A stretch of DNA of 64,000 nt, from positions 28,662 to 92,661 of the forward strand of contig NZ_UAQZ01000005.1 of assembly GCF_900446215.1 (NCBI RefSeq), written 5' to 3'. Under the pieces are notes generated by a model. The model worked only from the letters and a program-made list of their open reading frames with translations. It was not told the DNA's origin and searched no databases. This DNA is from Burkholderia cenocepacia. GTDB taxonomy: Bacteria > Pseudomonadota > Gammaproteobacteria > Burkholderiales > Burkholderiaceae. The position numbers were made by a program, and so were the translations under genes. Below are positions 43,935-52,102 of this stretch, in pieces; position 1 is the first letter of the stretch, and each line of letters begins with the position of its first letter.

Positions 43935-43966
43935 GGGGTAGCCGGCCGTCGTGGTTCGGCTACCCC
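43935..43966. terminator. 10-bp intercistronic hairpin
   Basis: GGGGTAGCCG (43935-43944) pairs with CGGCTACCCC (43957-43966) over a 12-nt loop, just upstream of the next gene. No U-tract follows. Confidence 0.5.
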
Positions 43967-43987
43967 GAGCACGACCAGGAGACCCCA

Positions 43988-44449
43988 ATGAATCAGCTTT
44001 TCCTGAAGATGCCCAATCTGCATCGCGTCATCGACCGCGCGCACGTCGATTTGATCGCGCGCGGCGCGGCGATCGCCGCTGAATGTGGTCTAGTGCCTTG
44101 CGGGCCAGTGGGATGGACCAACGGTCGGCGCGATGCCGATCGTATCGCTCTGGTCGTATACCGGCCGAGGCACGGCGGCGGAGAACGGTATGGCGTGACA
44201 CGATTCTTTGACGGCCAGTACGCGTCGGCCGACTACGTGCTGCCGGAGCATGCCACGCGCGCCCTCTTGGCCGCTACGCGTGCGGAATTTGAGCGTATTG
44301 GTGCGGCCGATGCCCCGCGAGGGGCGCCCATACCGCTCGACGCGTGCGTTGAAGACCCGGATGGTGCATCGATCGAGCTGCTCGCGAGCGACGTCGACGT
44401 GCAGCGTCGAGATGCGCGCCTCGAGGCGCAGCAGCTGGCGCTGTTCTGA
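43988..44449 (+). CDS. Hypothetical protein, 153 aa
   Basis: ATG 43988 lies behind CAGGAGACCCCA. A mixed alpha/beta protein with DADRIALVVYRPRHGGGERYGVTRFFDGQYASADYVL and an acidic end. No domain is recognised. It is followed by 450 bp without a credible gene, which contains a structured repeat at 44738-44802. Confidence 0.6.
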   Translation: MNQLFLKMPNLHRVIDRAHVDLIARGAAIAAECGLVPCGPVGWTNGRRDADRIALVVYRPRHGGGERYGVTRFFDGQYASADYVLPEHATRALLAATRAEFERIGAADAPRGAPIPLDACVEDPDGASIELLASDVDVQRRDARLEAQQLALF

Positions 44450-44737
44450 CGCTGCAGTACCTCAACCCGCTCGGCCGTCGTGCGGGCAAATTTGCGCGGC
44501 GGCCGCTCTCGCGGCCGCGCTGACGGAATCGCGATCGCGCCGCGCGATCGGAGATCGCTGCGGCGCTCATGACCAGGACGCAGCACCGTCGGTCCGCTGC
44601 GTCCTGCAGGTCCATCCCCTTCCGCCGGCACGCCGCTGCCGTCGACCTTTCAACCCGGAGCCCACGTTCGCCCGCCGTGTCCTGGCGGACGGACCGTTCC
44701 GCCGTGCGCGACGAATGTCGCACGGCGCCCCTCTCCT

Positions 44738-44802
44738 GCAAGGGGCTTTCGCGGCATATCCTCGCGCGCTTCGCGCACTCCGGTATTCCACGGTCCCCTT
44801 GC
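44738..44802. repeat. Structured repeat element, copy A
   Basis: The core CTTTCGCGGCATATCCTCGC and a right part CTCCGGTATTCCACGGT are shared with copy B at 49921-50009. Here the ends pair as GCAAGGGG (about 44739) with CCCCTTGC (about 44795), so the whole unit can fold as one hairpin. It lies in the gene-free stretch before the methyltransferase. Confidence 0.7.
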
Positions 44803-44898
44803 CCGCCATTCCCCTGCGGGCGCTCGCCAGCTCCGGGTAGCACGGTTTGCGAGCCGCATCGCTCCGGCTGCCCCTATCTCAACTCTATGGAGCTGACC

Positions 44899-45552
44899 GT
44901 GAGCTATTTGTACAACGGCGACTGCCTGGTCGCCATGCCCAAACTCGCCCCCGAATCCGTCGACTGCATCGTGACGGACCCGCCTTACCTCGTGAATTTT
45001 CGCGATCGCAGCGGCCGCTCGATCGCGAACGACGTGAACGGCGACTGGCTGGCGCCGGCGTTCGCCGAAATGTTCCGCGTCCTGAAACGCGATGCCGTGT
45101 GCATTTCGTTCTACGGCTGGAACAAGGTCGATCTGTTTTTCGACGCCTGGAAGGCCGCCGGCTTTCGCGTCGCCGGCCACTTCGTCTTCACGAAGTCCTA
45201 CGCGTCCAAGGCCGGCCTGGTGAAGTACCAGCACGAATCGGCCTACCTGCTCGCCAAGGGGAGGCCCGCGGCGCCGGCGGCGCCGATCGCCGACGTCATG
45301 CCGTTTCCGTACAGCGGCAATCGCCACCATCCGACCGAAAAGCCGGTCGCCGCGCTGCGCACACTCATTTCAGCTTTTACGCAGCCCGGCGACGTCGTAC
45401 TGGATCCGTTCGCCGGGTCCGGCTCGACGTGCGTTGCCGCCCGCGAGCTTGGGCGCCGGTATATCGGCATCGAACTGGACCCGACCTACTTTGCTGCCGC
45501 CAAGGCGCGCCTGACGGCGCCCGTCGCGGGCGCCGCGTTGGCCGCCGCCTAA
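44899..45552 (+). CDS. Orphan DNA methyltransferase (N4/N6, DPPY type), 217 aa
   Basis: GTG 44899 is preferred because ATGGAG lies 6 nt before it, and typical relatives start at SYLYNGDCL; ATG 44887 is an alternative. Motif IV (CIVTDPPYLVNF) is near the N-terminus and motif I (VVLDPFAGSGSTCVAA) near the C-terminus, the beta-class order. The TEKPVAALRTLI motif is also present. No restriction endonuclease gene is adjacent, so it is solitary and may protect entering plasmid DNA or affect regulation. Target sequence unknown. Confidence 0.9.
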   Translation: MSYLYNGDCLVAMPKLAPESVDCIVTDPPYLVNFRDRSGRSIANDVNGDWLAPAFAEMFRVLKRDAVCISFYGWNKVDLFFDAWKAAGFRVAGHFVFTKSYASKAGLVKYQHESAYLLAKGRPAAPAAPIADVMPFPYSGNRHHPTEKPVAALRTLISAFTQPGDVVLDPFAGSGSTCVAARELGRRYIGIELDPTYFAAAKARLTAPVAGAALAAA

Positions 45553-45575
45553 GACCCGAACAGAGGACATTCATC

Positions 45576-46082
45576 ATGCGACTGATCGTTTCAGCCTATT
45601 CCGGTCTCGAGCAGCTCGACCATCCCCGCACGAACGAAAACGGCGACCCTGTCGACGTGTTTTGCGTCCGCCTCGACGCCGCGGCGCGGTTCCCCCACCG
45701 CGCCAGCGACCTGGACATGGCGCGTATCTATCGGTACCGGAATTCGTTCGAATTCAGCGCCGGCACCTACGTCATGCACGACATTTTCCGCGAGCGCCTG
45801 GCCGAGCTCGCCGATTATCCGGCGGTCTCGATCGGCGCCGCGCGAATCTGCCATACGAACGGCGCGATCGCGGCAAAGGACGGCCCGTTCAAGGAACTGA
45901 TCGATTTTTCGATCACGTCAGGAACGCTCGGATCTCGGACTTCCGCAAAGCTGGCCGACGATTTCAGCAGGTTCCTTGGGGCAATCGACGCCGATTGCGA
46001 TCACCTGTTCGCCGAACTGTACCGAAATTGGTATTTCGCCTTCTGCCTGGCCGAGAACTGCGGCGCAGTGCAGCTCTCTTGA
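45576..46082 (+). CDS. Hypothetical protein, 168 aa
   Basis: ATG 45576 follows AGAGGACA, 23 bp after the methyltransferase. The product is soluble with several aromatic patches (MARIYRYRNSFEFSAGTYVMHDIFRERLAEL) and four Cys. No domain is recognised. Probably in the methyltransferase transcript. Confidence 0.6.
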   Translation: MRLIVSAYSGLEQLDHPRTNENGDPVDVFCVRLDAAARFPHRASDLDMARIYRYRNSFEFSAGTYVMHDIFRERLAELADYPAVSIGAARICHTNGAIAAKDGPFKELIDFSITSGTLGSRTSAKLADDFSRFLGAIDADCDHLFAELYRNWYFAFCLAENCGAVQLS

Positions 46083-46092
46083 CCACACGAGC

Positions 46093-46115
46093 GCCGGCCG
46101 CGCGCCGCGGCCGGC
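46093..46115. terminator. 9-bp intercistronic hairpin
   Basis: GCCGGCCGC (46093-46101) pairs with GCGGCCGGC (46107-46115) around GCGCC, between two small genes. Confidence 0.45.
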
Positions 46116-46131
46116 ACACCTGGAGAACAGC

Positions 46132-46299
46132 ATGCCCCGATATTTGATTGATGCAATTTTGGCCGTGATCGCAGCAAACGCCTTCGGCCCCGAGATCTCG
46201 TTGGTATGGGATTCCGACACGGAAATCGAAGTCCTGCCGGCGTCGTTGCGTTACGCGATGCTGGAAGCGTTCCAGGCCGGCCAGTGCGCGCGGCGATAA
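46132..46299 (+). CDS. Small protein, 55 aa
   Basis: ATG 46132 follows TGGAGAACAGC. The product (MPRYLIDAILAVIAANAFGPEIS...) is partly hydrophobic at the N-terminus and acidic in the middle. No family is recognised. Confidence 0.5.
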   Translation: MPRYLIDAILAVIAANAFGPEISLVWDSDTEIEVLPASLRYAMLEAFQAGQCARR

Positions 46300-46352
46300 A
46301 TTCACCCGCCGGCCGCGGCTTTGCCCGGGGGCCGGCCTTTCCAGAGACACCC

Positions 46353-46541
46353 ATGAACAAAGGCGAATTCGAAATGTTGCTGTTTGCGATCGCGCGTATC
46401 CATCTGAACATCGACACGCTTGAAACGCGTTACAGCGACCGGCTGGATTTCCACGATTGTGCCGTCTGGTGTATCCGTGCCGCATTGACGGCGGCGTACG
46501 ACGCTGGCGTTATTGAAGGGCGCCGAAACGCTTCGAAGTGA
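46353..46541 (+). CDS. DUF6900-like small protein, 62 aa
   Basis: The whole product matches the DUF6900 pattern: LLFAIARIHLNIDTLETR, then SDRLDFHDCAVWCIRAALTAAYDAG. ATG 46353 follows AGAGACACCC. Family proteins are small and occur on plasmids and phages; function is unknown. Confidence 0.65.
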   Translation: MNKGEFEMLLFAIARIHLNIDTLETRYSDRLDFHDCAVWCIRAALTAAYDAGVIEGRRNASK

Positions 46542-47185
46542 CGCGCGGCCGCCGGCGCGCGGCTGGCGCCGGCGGCGTTCGCCGCTCGACCATGTTCCAC
46601 CGCCGGTGTGGCGCCGCGGGCCCGGCCGGCGCCTGGAACGCGGAAGGCCGATTCCGTACCGCGAAATGTTCCACTGATACGGGTCGGCCCACCCCGCCCG
46701 CATCGAGCGGCCGGCGCGGGCGGGGACCGGTCGTGCCAGTCGGCCGCGGTGGATCCATACCCTTCCGATTGTCCAGCCGGCGCGCGGCACCTTGCGCGCC
46801 TGGCAGCGCCAGGCACGCAAGCCGCACGCACCCGCGCGCCAGAGAAACGGGCTGTCCGCTCCTGGGGCTCGGCCGCCGCCGGCGTCCGGCCCCGGCGCTG
46901 GCCGCCCCGCCAGCCGCGCGGCGAGCCGCGCGGAGTTCGCGCTCGGGCCGCGCGAGCGGCCCGGCGCCGGCGACGTCCGGGCCTCGGCAGCCGTCCCCGC
47001 GTTCCAGCCTCCCCCGTCGGCGCATCAGCTGCCATCGGGCCGCCTCATCCCGACGCATAGTGCGGCCCGCCGTCACCGCAAGGGTTCGCGTTGCCGCGCG
47101 CGGCGCCCGGTCGCCGGGCCTGACGGCCGCGGCGCTGCGGCCTTGCTCGCGCCCTTGCTGTGCCTGCGCGTCCGCACTCCCCATG
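46542..47185. other. Very GC-rich gene-free stretch
   Basis: Overlapping Arg/Ala/Pro-rich frames are open on both strands through almost the whole stretch, as expected of very GC-rich non-coding DNA. None has a start signal. I see no gene, tRNA or convincing site. Confidence 0.4.
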
Positions 47186-47325
47186 CGTCGAGGCGGCTCC
47201 GAATGGCAGCTTTTTCCACCCCGACGTAAAGGAGGCTTTTATGAACGCAGTGACCACCGAGATCCCGACCCTCGCCCACGATGCGGGCGTTCCCCCCGCA
47301 CCCCCCGAGGCTCACCGAACGGCAG
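47186..47325 (+). repeat. Duplicated 5' module, copy 1
   Basis: Shares CGTCGAGGCGGCTCCGAA with copy 2 at 50024, a ribosome-binding site at the same distance, and the coding segment for DAGVPPAPPEAH. The ATG lies 55 bp from the module start here and 54 bp in copy 2. It joins the same leader to two unrelated proteins. Confidence 0.75.
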
Positions 47326-49370
47326 ACGAGCTGCGCGACATTCCGCTTAAACGGCTCGTCGCGTCCCCCTACAACGTGCGGCGCGTGCCGCCGACCGGCA
47401 TCAAGGAACTCGCCCTCAATATCTGGAAGGTCGGTCTGCTCCAGAACCTGATCGTCCACCCGATGAAGGTCGGCGCGCGGAAGGCGCAGACGTTCGGCGC
47501 AGCCGCTGGCGAACGTCGCCGCCTCGCGCTCGTCTACCTGCTCGAACACGACTACATCCCCGCCGACCACCCGGTGCGCTGCCGTGTCGTGCCGGTCGAG
47601 GACGCCGTGCTGCTCTCGGCAACCGAGAACGAAATGCGCGAGCCGATGCACCCGGCCGACGCCTGCGACGCTTATCGGATTCTGGTCGAATCCGGTCGAT
47701 CGATCGAGGAAATCGCGGACCTGTACGGCGTGCATCCGAAAACCGTGCAGCGCCGCCTCAAGCTCGCGCGCGTGTCTCCGAAGCTGGTCGACCTGTTCCG
47801 CACCGGCGAGATCAAGCTCGATCAAATGCAGGCGCTCGCGCTGTCGGACAGTCACGACGAGCAAGAGGCCGCGTGGTTCGACGCCGAGCCGTACAACCGC
47901 GACGCGCACGCGATCCGCCGCCGCTTCGTGCGCGACGAACAGTCGTTCGTGAGCAACCGCGTCGCGAAATTCGTAGGCGTCGAGGCGTTCGAAGCGGCTG
48001 GCGGTGCCGTGCGACGCGACCTGTTCTCCGCAGCCGAGGATGCGTGGTATCGCGATCATGCGCTGATGCTGCGCCTCGCGACCGAGCAACTGGAAGCACT
48101 CGGCGCGTCGGTGCTGGCCGAAGGCTGGGCATGGGTGAAAGCCATGCCGGAACGGGACCATGCCACGCGGTCGCAATTTCGCCCGGTGCTGCCGCGTCGA
48201 ACGGAACCCACCGACGAGGTTGCGAAAGAACTGGCGGCGATCGATCAGCGGCTGGCCGAACTCGCCCAATTTTGGGATGCTGACGAGAGAGACGACGAAG
48301 TCGCCGAGCGCGTCGAGGCCGAAGAAGAAGCGTTGACCGTGCGTCGTGACGAAATCGAAGAGTCACTGCTCGTCTACCATCCCGACGACATGGCGCAGGC
48401 TGGCGCGCTTCTCTCGCTCGATGCGAACGGCGAGCCCGTGATCGAGCGCGGACTCGTTGCGCGTGAGCCGGTTGGAGCCGCGACGACCGAAAGTGACGAG
48501 AATGGTGACGACGATGACGACGACTCGTCAGATGGTCAGCCCGCACGCGTCGCCGCGCCGGCCGTGAAGCTCACGAAGGGGCCGCACTCCGAACGGCTGA
48601 CGCTGCGCCTGAACGCGCATCGCACGGCGGCTGTTGCCGCCGCCCTCGCGCAGCAGCCGCACGTCGCGCTCGCGGCGCTCGTGCACCGGCTACTGGCGGG
48701 CGAGTACGGCCACAGTACCGATGGGAGTGCGCTCGACGTGACGTTCCGCGACCACTCCCACACCCTGACGAAGCATGCGCCGGAACTGGACGACGACCTT
48801 GCGTTCACGACGCGCCGAGAGCAACGCCGGGTTTGGGGAGGCGTGATCCCGAACGACAGCGACGCGCTGTTGCGCTGGCTGATCGAGCAGACCGATGAGC
48901 GCCTGCTGCTGATCCTCGCGCAGTACGTCGCGGCGAGCGTGGACAGCGTGCGCCCGGACGAGCGGCCGCACGCGATCAACGCGCTGATCCCGGCGCTCGG
49001 GCTGAATCTCGCGGGTGCGTGGCAACCGACGAAGGCGGGCTACTTCGACCACGTTTCGAAAGATCGGATCGTGGACGTCGTGAGCGCGGCCGTGTCGCCT
49101 TCCGATGCGATGCGCGTGGCGAAGCTCAAGAAGGGGGACGCGGCGACGGAGGCCGAACGGCTGATCGCGGGGCGCGGTTGGTTGCCCGAGCATTTCGTCA
49201 CGGCCGAAGCCGTGCGGATGAAGCTGTGGGACGTTCCGGCGAAGGCGTCGGATGCCGAGGCGAGCGCCGATGAAGCGGAGGCGGACGAGCCTGCGCTGGT
49301 TGCGTCGGCCGACGAGGTGCGCGACGACGCCGCCGTAGCGGAGGGTGAAGGCATGCCGCCGCGTGATTGA
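47241..49370 (+). CDS. Large ParB/RepB/Spo0J-like protein, 709 aa
   Basis: ATG 47241 follows AAAGGAGG. A ParB N-terminal domain is seen (IPLKRLVASPYNVRRVPPTGIKELALNIWKVGLLQNLIV; AAGERRRLALVYLL), then an HTH (SIEEIADLYGVHPKTVQRRLKLARVSPKLVDLFRTGEI). Residues ~290-709 are long helical and acidic stretches (an Asp run at DENGDDDDDDSSDG), unlike partition ParB. No parA is adjacent. Such large ParB-like proteins are common in accessory blocks of Burkholderia plasmids and ICEs. A DNA-binding or anti-defence role is possible; partition is less likely since parAB exist at 25-27 kb. Confidence 0.85.
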   Translation: MNAVTTEIPTLAHDAGVPPAPPEAHRTADELRDIPLKRLVASPYNVRRVPPTGIKELALNIWKVGLLQNLIVHPMKVGARKAQTFGAAAGERRRLALVYLLEHDYIPADHPVRCRVVPVEDAVLLSATENEMREPMHPADACDAYRILVESGRSIEEIADLYGVHPKTVQRRLKLARVSPKLVDLFRTGEIKLDQMQALALSDSHDEQEAAWFDAEPYNRDAHAIRRRFVRDEQSFVSNRVAKFVGVEAFEAAGGAVRRDLFSAAEDAWYRDHALMLRLATEQLEALGASVLAEGWAWVKAMPERDHATRSQFRPVLPRRTEPTDEVAKELAAIDQRLAELAQFWDADERDDEVAERVEAEEEALTVRRDEIEESLLVYHPDDMAQAGALLSLDANGEPVIERGLVAREPVGAATTESDENGDDDDDDSSDGQPARVAAPAVKLTKGPHSERLTLRLNAHRTAAVAAALAQQPHVALAALVHRLLAGEYGHSTDGSALDVTFRDHSHTLTKHAPELDDDLAFTTRREQRRVWGGVIPNDSDALLRWLIEQTDERLLLILAQYVAASVDSVRPDERPHAINALIPALGLNLAGAWQPTKAGYFDHVSKDRIVDVVSAAVSPSDAMRVAKLKKGDAATEAERLIAGRGWLPEHFVTAEAVRMKLWDVPAKASDAEASADEAEADEPALVASADEVRDDAAVAEGEGMPPRD

Positions 49371-49920
49371 CCTGATCGACGCCAGCGGGTGCACCGCGCC
49401 CGCTGGTGCGGCGTGCCGGTCAGTGTCCTTCGGCGGGCCGTACGCGGCATGATGATCTACTCCCGAAAGTTCTCACTGTCCTGGTCTCTTCCGCTCCCGT
49501 AAAGGATCACCTTTCCGATGCCGCGCATGCGCGCCCGTCGCTGTGGCGCATGCACTCCTGGCACTTCCCTGACTTGCTGCTCGGGCGTCTCCCTCCGCTT
49601 CGCTCCGGGCCGGGCTTTCGCGCTGCGCGTCGAGCCCCGCTGCGCGTGTCTCGCCCCTGACGGGCTTCAATCCCTGACGTCTGCGCGCCGTGCCGGCGCT
49701 GCGCGCTTCGCTTGCTCGTGGAGTACGCGCCCGCTCCGCGCGGGCGGACAGCAGGTCTAGCGCCCGGCGATGCCGGGCGACGGGACGCGGGGCCGCTGTG
49801 CGTCCCCGCGTCGTGTGGCTGGCTGGGTTGGGGACTGCCGTGTTTGCGCTCCATCCTTTCGCGTCGGGTTAATCGCGTGAATCTGCCTTCCGGCCCGCCT
49901 CTTTTCGACGCATAGCGGAA
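49371..49920. other. Gene-free stretch after the ParB-like gene
   Basis: Frames here are off-composition on both strands (Arg/Ser/Cys-rich). No ribosome-binding site with a credible ORF is seen. The stretch ends in a long hairpin repeat. Confidence 0.4.
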
Positions 49921-50009
49921 TGGGTCAGGGGTGCAAGGGACTTTCGCGGCATATCCTCGCGCGCTGCGCGCGCTCCGGTATTCCACGGTTCCCTTGCACC
50001 CCTGACCCA
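49921..50009. repeat. Structured repeat element, copy B, with a 20-bp perfect stem
   Basis: A 20-bp arm (49921-49940, beginning TGGGTCAGGGG) pairs perfectly with 49990-50009 around a 49-nt loop. The loop carries the same core as copy A (CTTTCGCGGCATATCC and CCGGTATTCCACGG), with an inner GCGCGC stem. It lies 15 bp upstream of the copy 2 leader module. Confidence 0.8.
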
Positions 50010-50023
50010 CCCCGCTAAAACCG

Positions 50024-50165
50024 CGTCGAGGCGGCTCCGAAAGGCAGATTCACAACCCGACACGAAAGGACGGAACCATGAGCGCAAACACCCCCAACCC
50101 ATCCAGCCACACCAACGACGCGGGCGTTCCCCCCGCACCCCCCGAGGCCCACCAAAAGGCAGATT
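50024..50165 (+). repeat. Duplicated 5' module, copy 2
   Basis: Same CGTCGAGGCGGCTCCGAA start, ribosome-binding site and GVPPAPPEAH coding segment as at 47186-47325. The two then diverge into different proteins, so the module moved or was copied as a leader. Confidence 0.75.
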
Positions 50166-50371
50166 TCGCACGGCGCTCGAACCGACTCCGTCTGATCGCG
50201 ACCCATTGGCTCGGCTGCACGGCTGACGCCTCGATTCGCGTCCTGCATCGCTGGACCCGTCCTGATGACGACGCGCGCGCCGTGCGGCTCGAAACGAGCG
50301 TCGGCGGTTGCGTGCGCCGCATCACCCTGTTTCGCCTTTCGTCCGGCGCGTGGTCGCCGGTTTGGCAATAA
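50078..50371 (+). CDS. Small basic protein sharing the ParB-like leader, 97 aa
   Basis: ATG 50078 follows AAAGGACGGAACC. The N-terminal ~25 residues (NDAGVPPAPPEAHQKADFA) match those of the ParB-like protein. The rest is a compact basic part (HWLGCTADASIRVLHRWTRPDDDARAV... RITLFRLSSGAWSPVW). No family is recognised. Confidence 0.6.
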   Translation: MSANTPNPSSHTNDAGVPPAPPEAHQKADFARRSNRLRLIATHWLGCTADASIRVLHRWTRPDDDARAVRLETSVGGCVRRITLFRLSSGAWSPVWQ

Positions 50372-50385
50372 CCCGGAGACTCACG

Positions 50386-50646
50386 ATGAGCTACGAGACT
50401 GATGAACTGATGATTGAAGGTATCACCGAGGACCATTTCGCGATCTCGCACGAAAGCGGAATCTGGAAGCATATTTCGGTTCATGACGCAGACGGCGAAG
50501 GGCTGTTTACGCTGCCGTCCGGCTGGACCGCCGAGCAGATCAACGCCGCCATTGCCGTCTACAAGCGTGGGTTTTCCCACGGCGAGAAGTTCGGCGCAGC
50601 GCACGCGCGGCGCATTGTGCGCGAAGCGCTCGGAATCTTTCATTAA
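50386..50646 (+). CDS. Hypothetical protein, 86 aa
   Basis: ATG 50386 follows CGGAGACTCACG. A small soluble protein (MSYETDELMIEGITEDHFAIS; PSGWTAEQINAAIAVYKRGFSHGEKFGAAHARRIVREAL) with a helical C-terminus. A perfect 20-bp palindrome follows. No family is recognised. Confidence 0.6.
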   Translation: MSYETDELMIEGITEDHFAISHESGIWKHISVHDADGEGLFTLPSGWTAEQINAAIAVYKRGFSHGEKFGAAHARRIVREALGIFH

Positions 50647-50652
50647 CTTCGT

Positions 50653-50672
50653 GCGCGTCCGGCCGGACGCGC
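50653..50672. terminator. 20-bp perfect palindrome, intercistronic
   Basis: GCGCGTCCGG (50653-50662) is followed at once by its complement (50663-50672) and then TTTCC. It could be a weak terminator or an operator. Confidence 0.5.
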
Positions 50673-50701
50673 TTTCCATCGTTCGAGCAAGGAGTCGTAC
50701 C

Positions 50702-50983
50702 ATGCGCGGTCTTGATATTCGTGTCTCGTTTGCGCTCGCCCGGATTGCTTCAATCACCGATCCGGAACACTTCGACATGATCGAGGTTCAGATCGACACC
50801 GAGACTCTCGGGCGCAACGATTATTGGAATGGCCGTCGCGAGTTGCCGACGATGTTCGCAGACGAGCCGTTTCTGCGGGCGGCATGGGAGCAGGGGCAAA
50901 ACGACGCGGCTATGTGCGAAGAACTTGAAAACTGCCCGCACTGTATTGCCGCGCGAGGCGACCCCTGCCCGATTCACGGATGA
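50702..50983 (+). CDS. Hypothetical Cys-containing protein, 93 aa
   Basis: ATG 50702 follows AAGGAGTCGTACC. The C-terminus carries CEELENCPHCIAARGDPCPIHG, four Cys and a His suited to binding a metal. No family is recognised. Confidence 0.6.
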   Translation: MRGLDIRVSFALARIASITDPEHFDMIEVQIDTETLGRNDYWNGRRELPTMFADEPFLRAAWEQGQNDAAMCEELENCPHCIAARGDPCPIHG

Positions 50984-51029
50984 CGTCACCGCAGCATTGG
51001 GCCACAGCGCCGATTATGGAGAACACACG

Positions 51030-51251
51030 ATGAACACCGGAACGATTCTGAGCATCGATCAGCTTGAGCGCGCGATCAACATTTGGCGCGCGCGCCAACC
51101 GAGTGTCGAAGGCGATCCGATCCTGTGCCGTGAGGCGCGGGTTCTTGCCGAACCCTATGCGCTGATGATTCTGAGCCGCGAGACGCAGATCGACGCGGCA
51201 CACCTGTCCGACACGCAGCGCGCCGCGTTCGATGGCGCGTTTTCTCGATAA
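51030..51251 (+). CDS. DUF3717 family protein, 73 aa
   Basis: The pattern SIDQLERAINIWRARQPS, then LCREARVLAEPYALMILSRETQIDAAHLSDTQRAAF, is that of DUF3717, a family nearly confined to Burkholderiales. ATG 51030 follows TGGAGAACACACG. Function is unknown. It supports the host assignment. Confidence 0.75.
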   Translation: MNTGTILSIDQLERAINIWRARQPSVEGDPILCREARVLAEPYALMILSRETQIDAAHLSDTQRAAFDGAFSR

Positions 51252-51305
51252 CGCGTCATCGACGCGACCAGCGCTCGCTATGTCGAGCGTCGCAAGGAGC
51301 AAATC

Positions 51306-51602
51306 ATGAAGAATCTCGGCACGTCGGCCAAGCGCAATAGCCCGTTCTGGTACGGCTGGAAAATCCGCCTCGTCTGGTTGGTCGCGGCATTCGTCGGCAT
51401 GTTCGCGATCAACGCGAAAGCGTGGTGCCGCAACTGGGCGACGGCGCAAGCCTATCGCCTCGGCCGTGCCGATTTCGGGGTCTTTCTCCATACGCCGCGT
51501 TTCTCGCGAATCGCGGAACTGACCGACGCATACGACAGTGGCGCATACGATTTCTGGCTTTCAACCCTGCACGTTGGCGACTGGTCCCGTTACCTGCCGT
51601 GA
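51306..51602 (+). CDS. Membrane-anchored protein, 98 aa
   Basis: ATG 51306 follows AAGGAGCAAATC. One helix at residues ~18-38 (IRLVWLVAAFVGMFAINA), then a soluble aromatic part (YRLGRADFGVFLHTPRFSRIAELTDAYDSGAYDFW). No family is recognised. Confidence 0.6.
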   Translation: MKNLGTSAKRNSPFWYGWKIRLVWLVAAFVGMFAINAKAWCRNWATAQAYRLGRADFGVFLHTPRFSRIAELTDAYDSGAYDFWLSTLHVGDWSRYLP

Positions 51603-51636
51603 GCACCCGTGACGATCCAATTGCGAGGATGAACCG

Positions 51637-51801
51637 ATGACCGCATATTCCTACTTCGAAGCGTGCGAGATGACCGTGACGCGCGCCGAAGCCGAGGCCG
51701 AGATCAAAAAGCACTTCGTGGATTTTTCCGAGTTTCTGGCAGACGTCGGCGACCGCGAAGAATACGAAGGGAAAGAGGTGCTCGACTGGCTCGGCTACTA
51801 G
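51637..51801 (+). CDS. Small acidic protein, 54 aa
   Basis: ATG 51637 follows GCGAGGATGAACCG. The product is acidic and helical (EAEAEIKKHFVDFSEFLADVG, DREEYEGKEVLDWLGY). It closes the plus-strand run and is followed at once by a strong hairpin. No family is recognised. Confidence 0.55.
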   Translation: MTAYSYFEACEMTVTRAEAEAEIKKHFVDFSEFLADVGDREEYEGKEVLDWLGY

Positions 51802-51846
51802 GCCACAGGGCCGGCGAACACGGATCGCGTCGCCGGCCCTGCGGCC
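51801..51846 (+). terminator. 17-bp hairpin ending the accessory gene run
   Basis: The arm 51801-51817 (GGCCACAGGGCCGGCGA) pairs with 51830-51846 with one mismatch, over a 12-nt loop. It starts within the last stop codon. No U-tract is seen, but the stem is strong. Confidence 0.65.
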
Positions 51847-51960
51847 AGTAGCCGGAATCCCGGAATTCTGGACGCTCCTGCCGGTGGTGCGCGCGCTCGG
51901 CCTCACCATGACGGCGACCGCACACGAGCACGCCTGAATCGGGATTTTTTGCGCGGCGTC

Positions 51961-52009
51961 GCGGGCTGGCGGGCGCTCGCCGCTACGCCGCGACCACCCG
52001 CCAGCCCGC
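51961..52009. repeat. 13-bp inverted repeat, intergenic
   Basis: GCGGGCTGGCGGG (51961-51973) pairs with CCCGCCAGCCCGC (51997-52009) over 23 nt. It lies between convergent genes (plus run ending 51801, minus gene ending 52103). Confidence 0.5.
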
Positions 52010-52050
52010 GACCAATGCGTTATCCAGTTTGCGCGTTGCGCAAATGAATC

Positions 52051-52097
52051 GGGGCAATCCCGCTCCGCGCATACTTCGCGCTTCGCCGGATTGCCCC
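52051..52097 (-). terminator. 10-bp hairpin after the minus-strand gene
   Basis: GGGGCAATCC (52051-52060) pairs with GGATTGCCCC (52088-52097) over 27 nt, starting just 6 bp past the end of the 103-aa minus-strand gene. Confidence 0.5.
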
Positions 52098-52102
52098 AAC
52101 GA

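Noticed and set aside
46538..47350. 270-aa plus ORF and opposing 200+-aa minus ORFs
   Set aside because: Frames are open on both strands because of extreme GC content; composition is Arg/Ala/Pro and the reading frame ends inside the ParB-like gene.
49507..50010. 167-aa minus ORF sharing GTVEYRSARSARGYAAK with the ORF at 44567-44809
   Set aside because: The shared peptide comes from the structured hairpin repeat, not from a conserved protein; the rest is unrelated.
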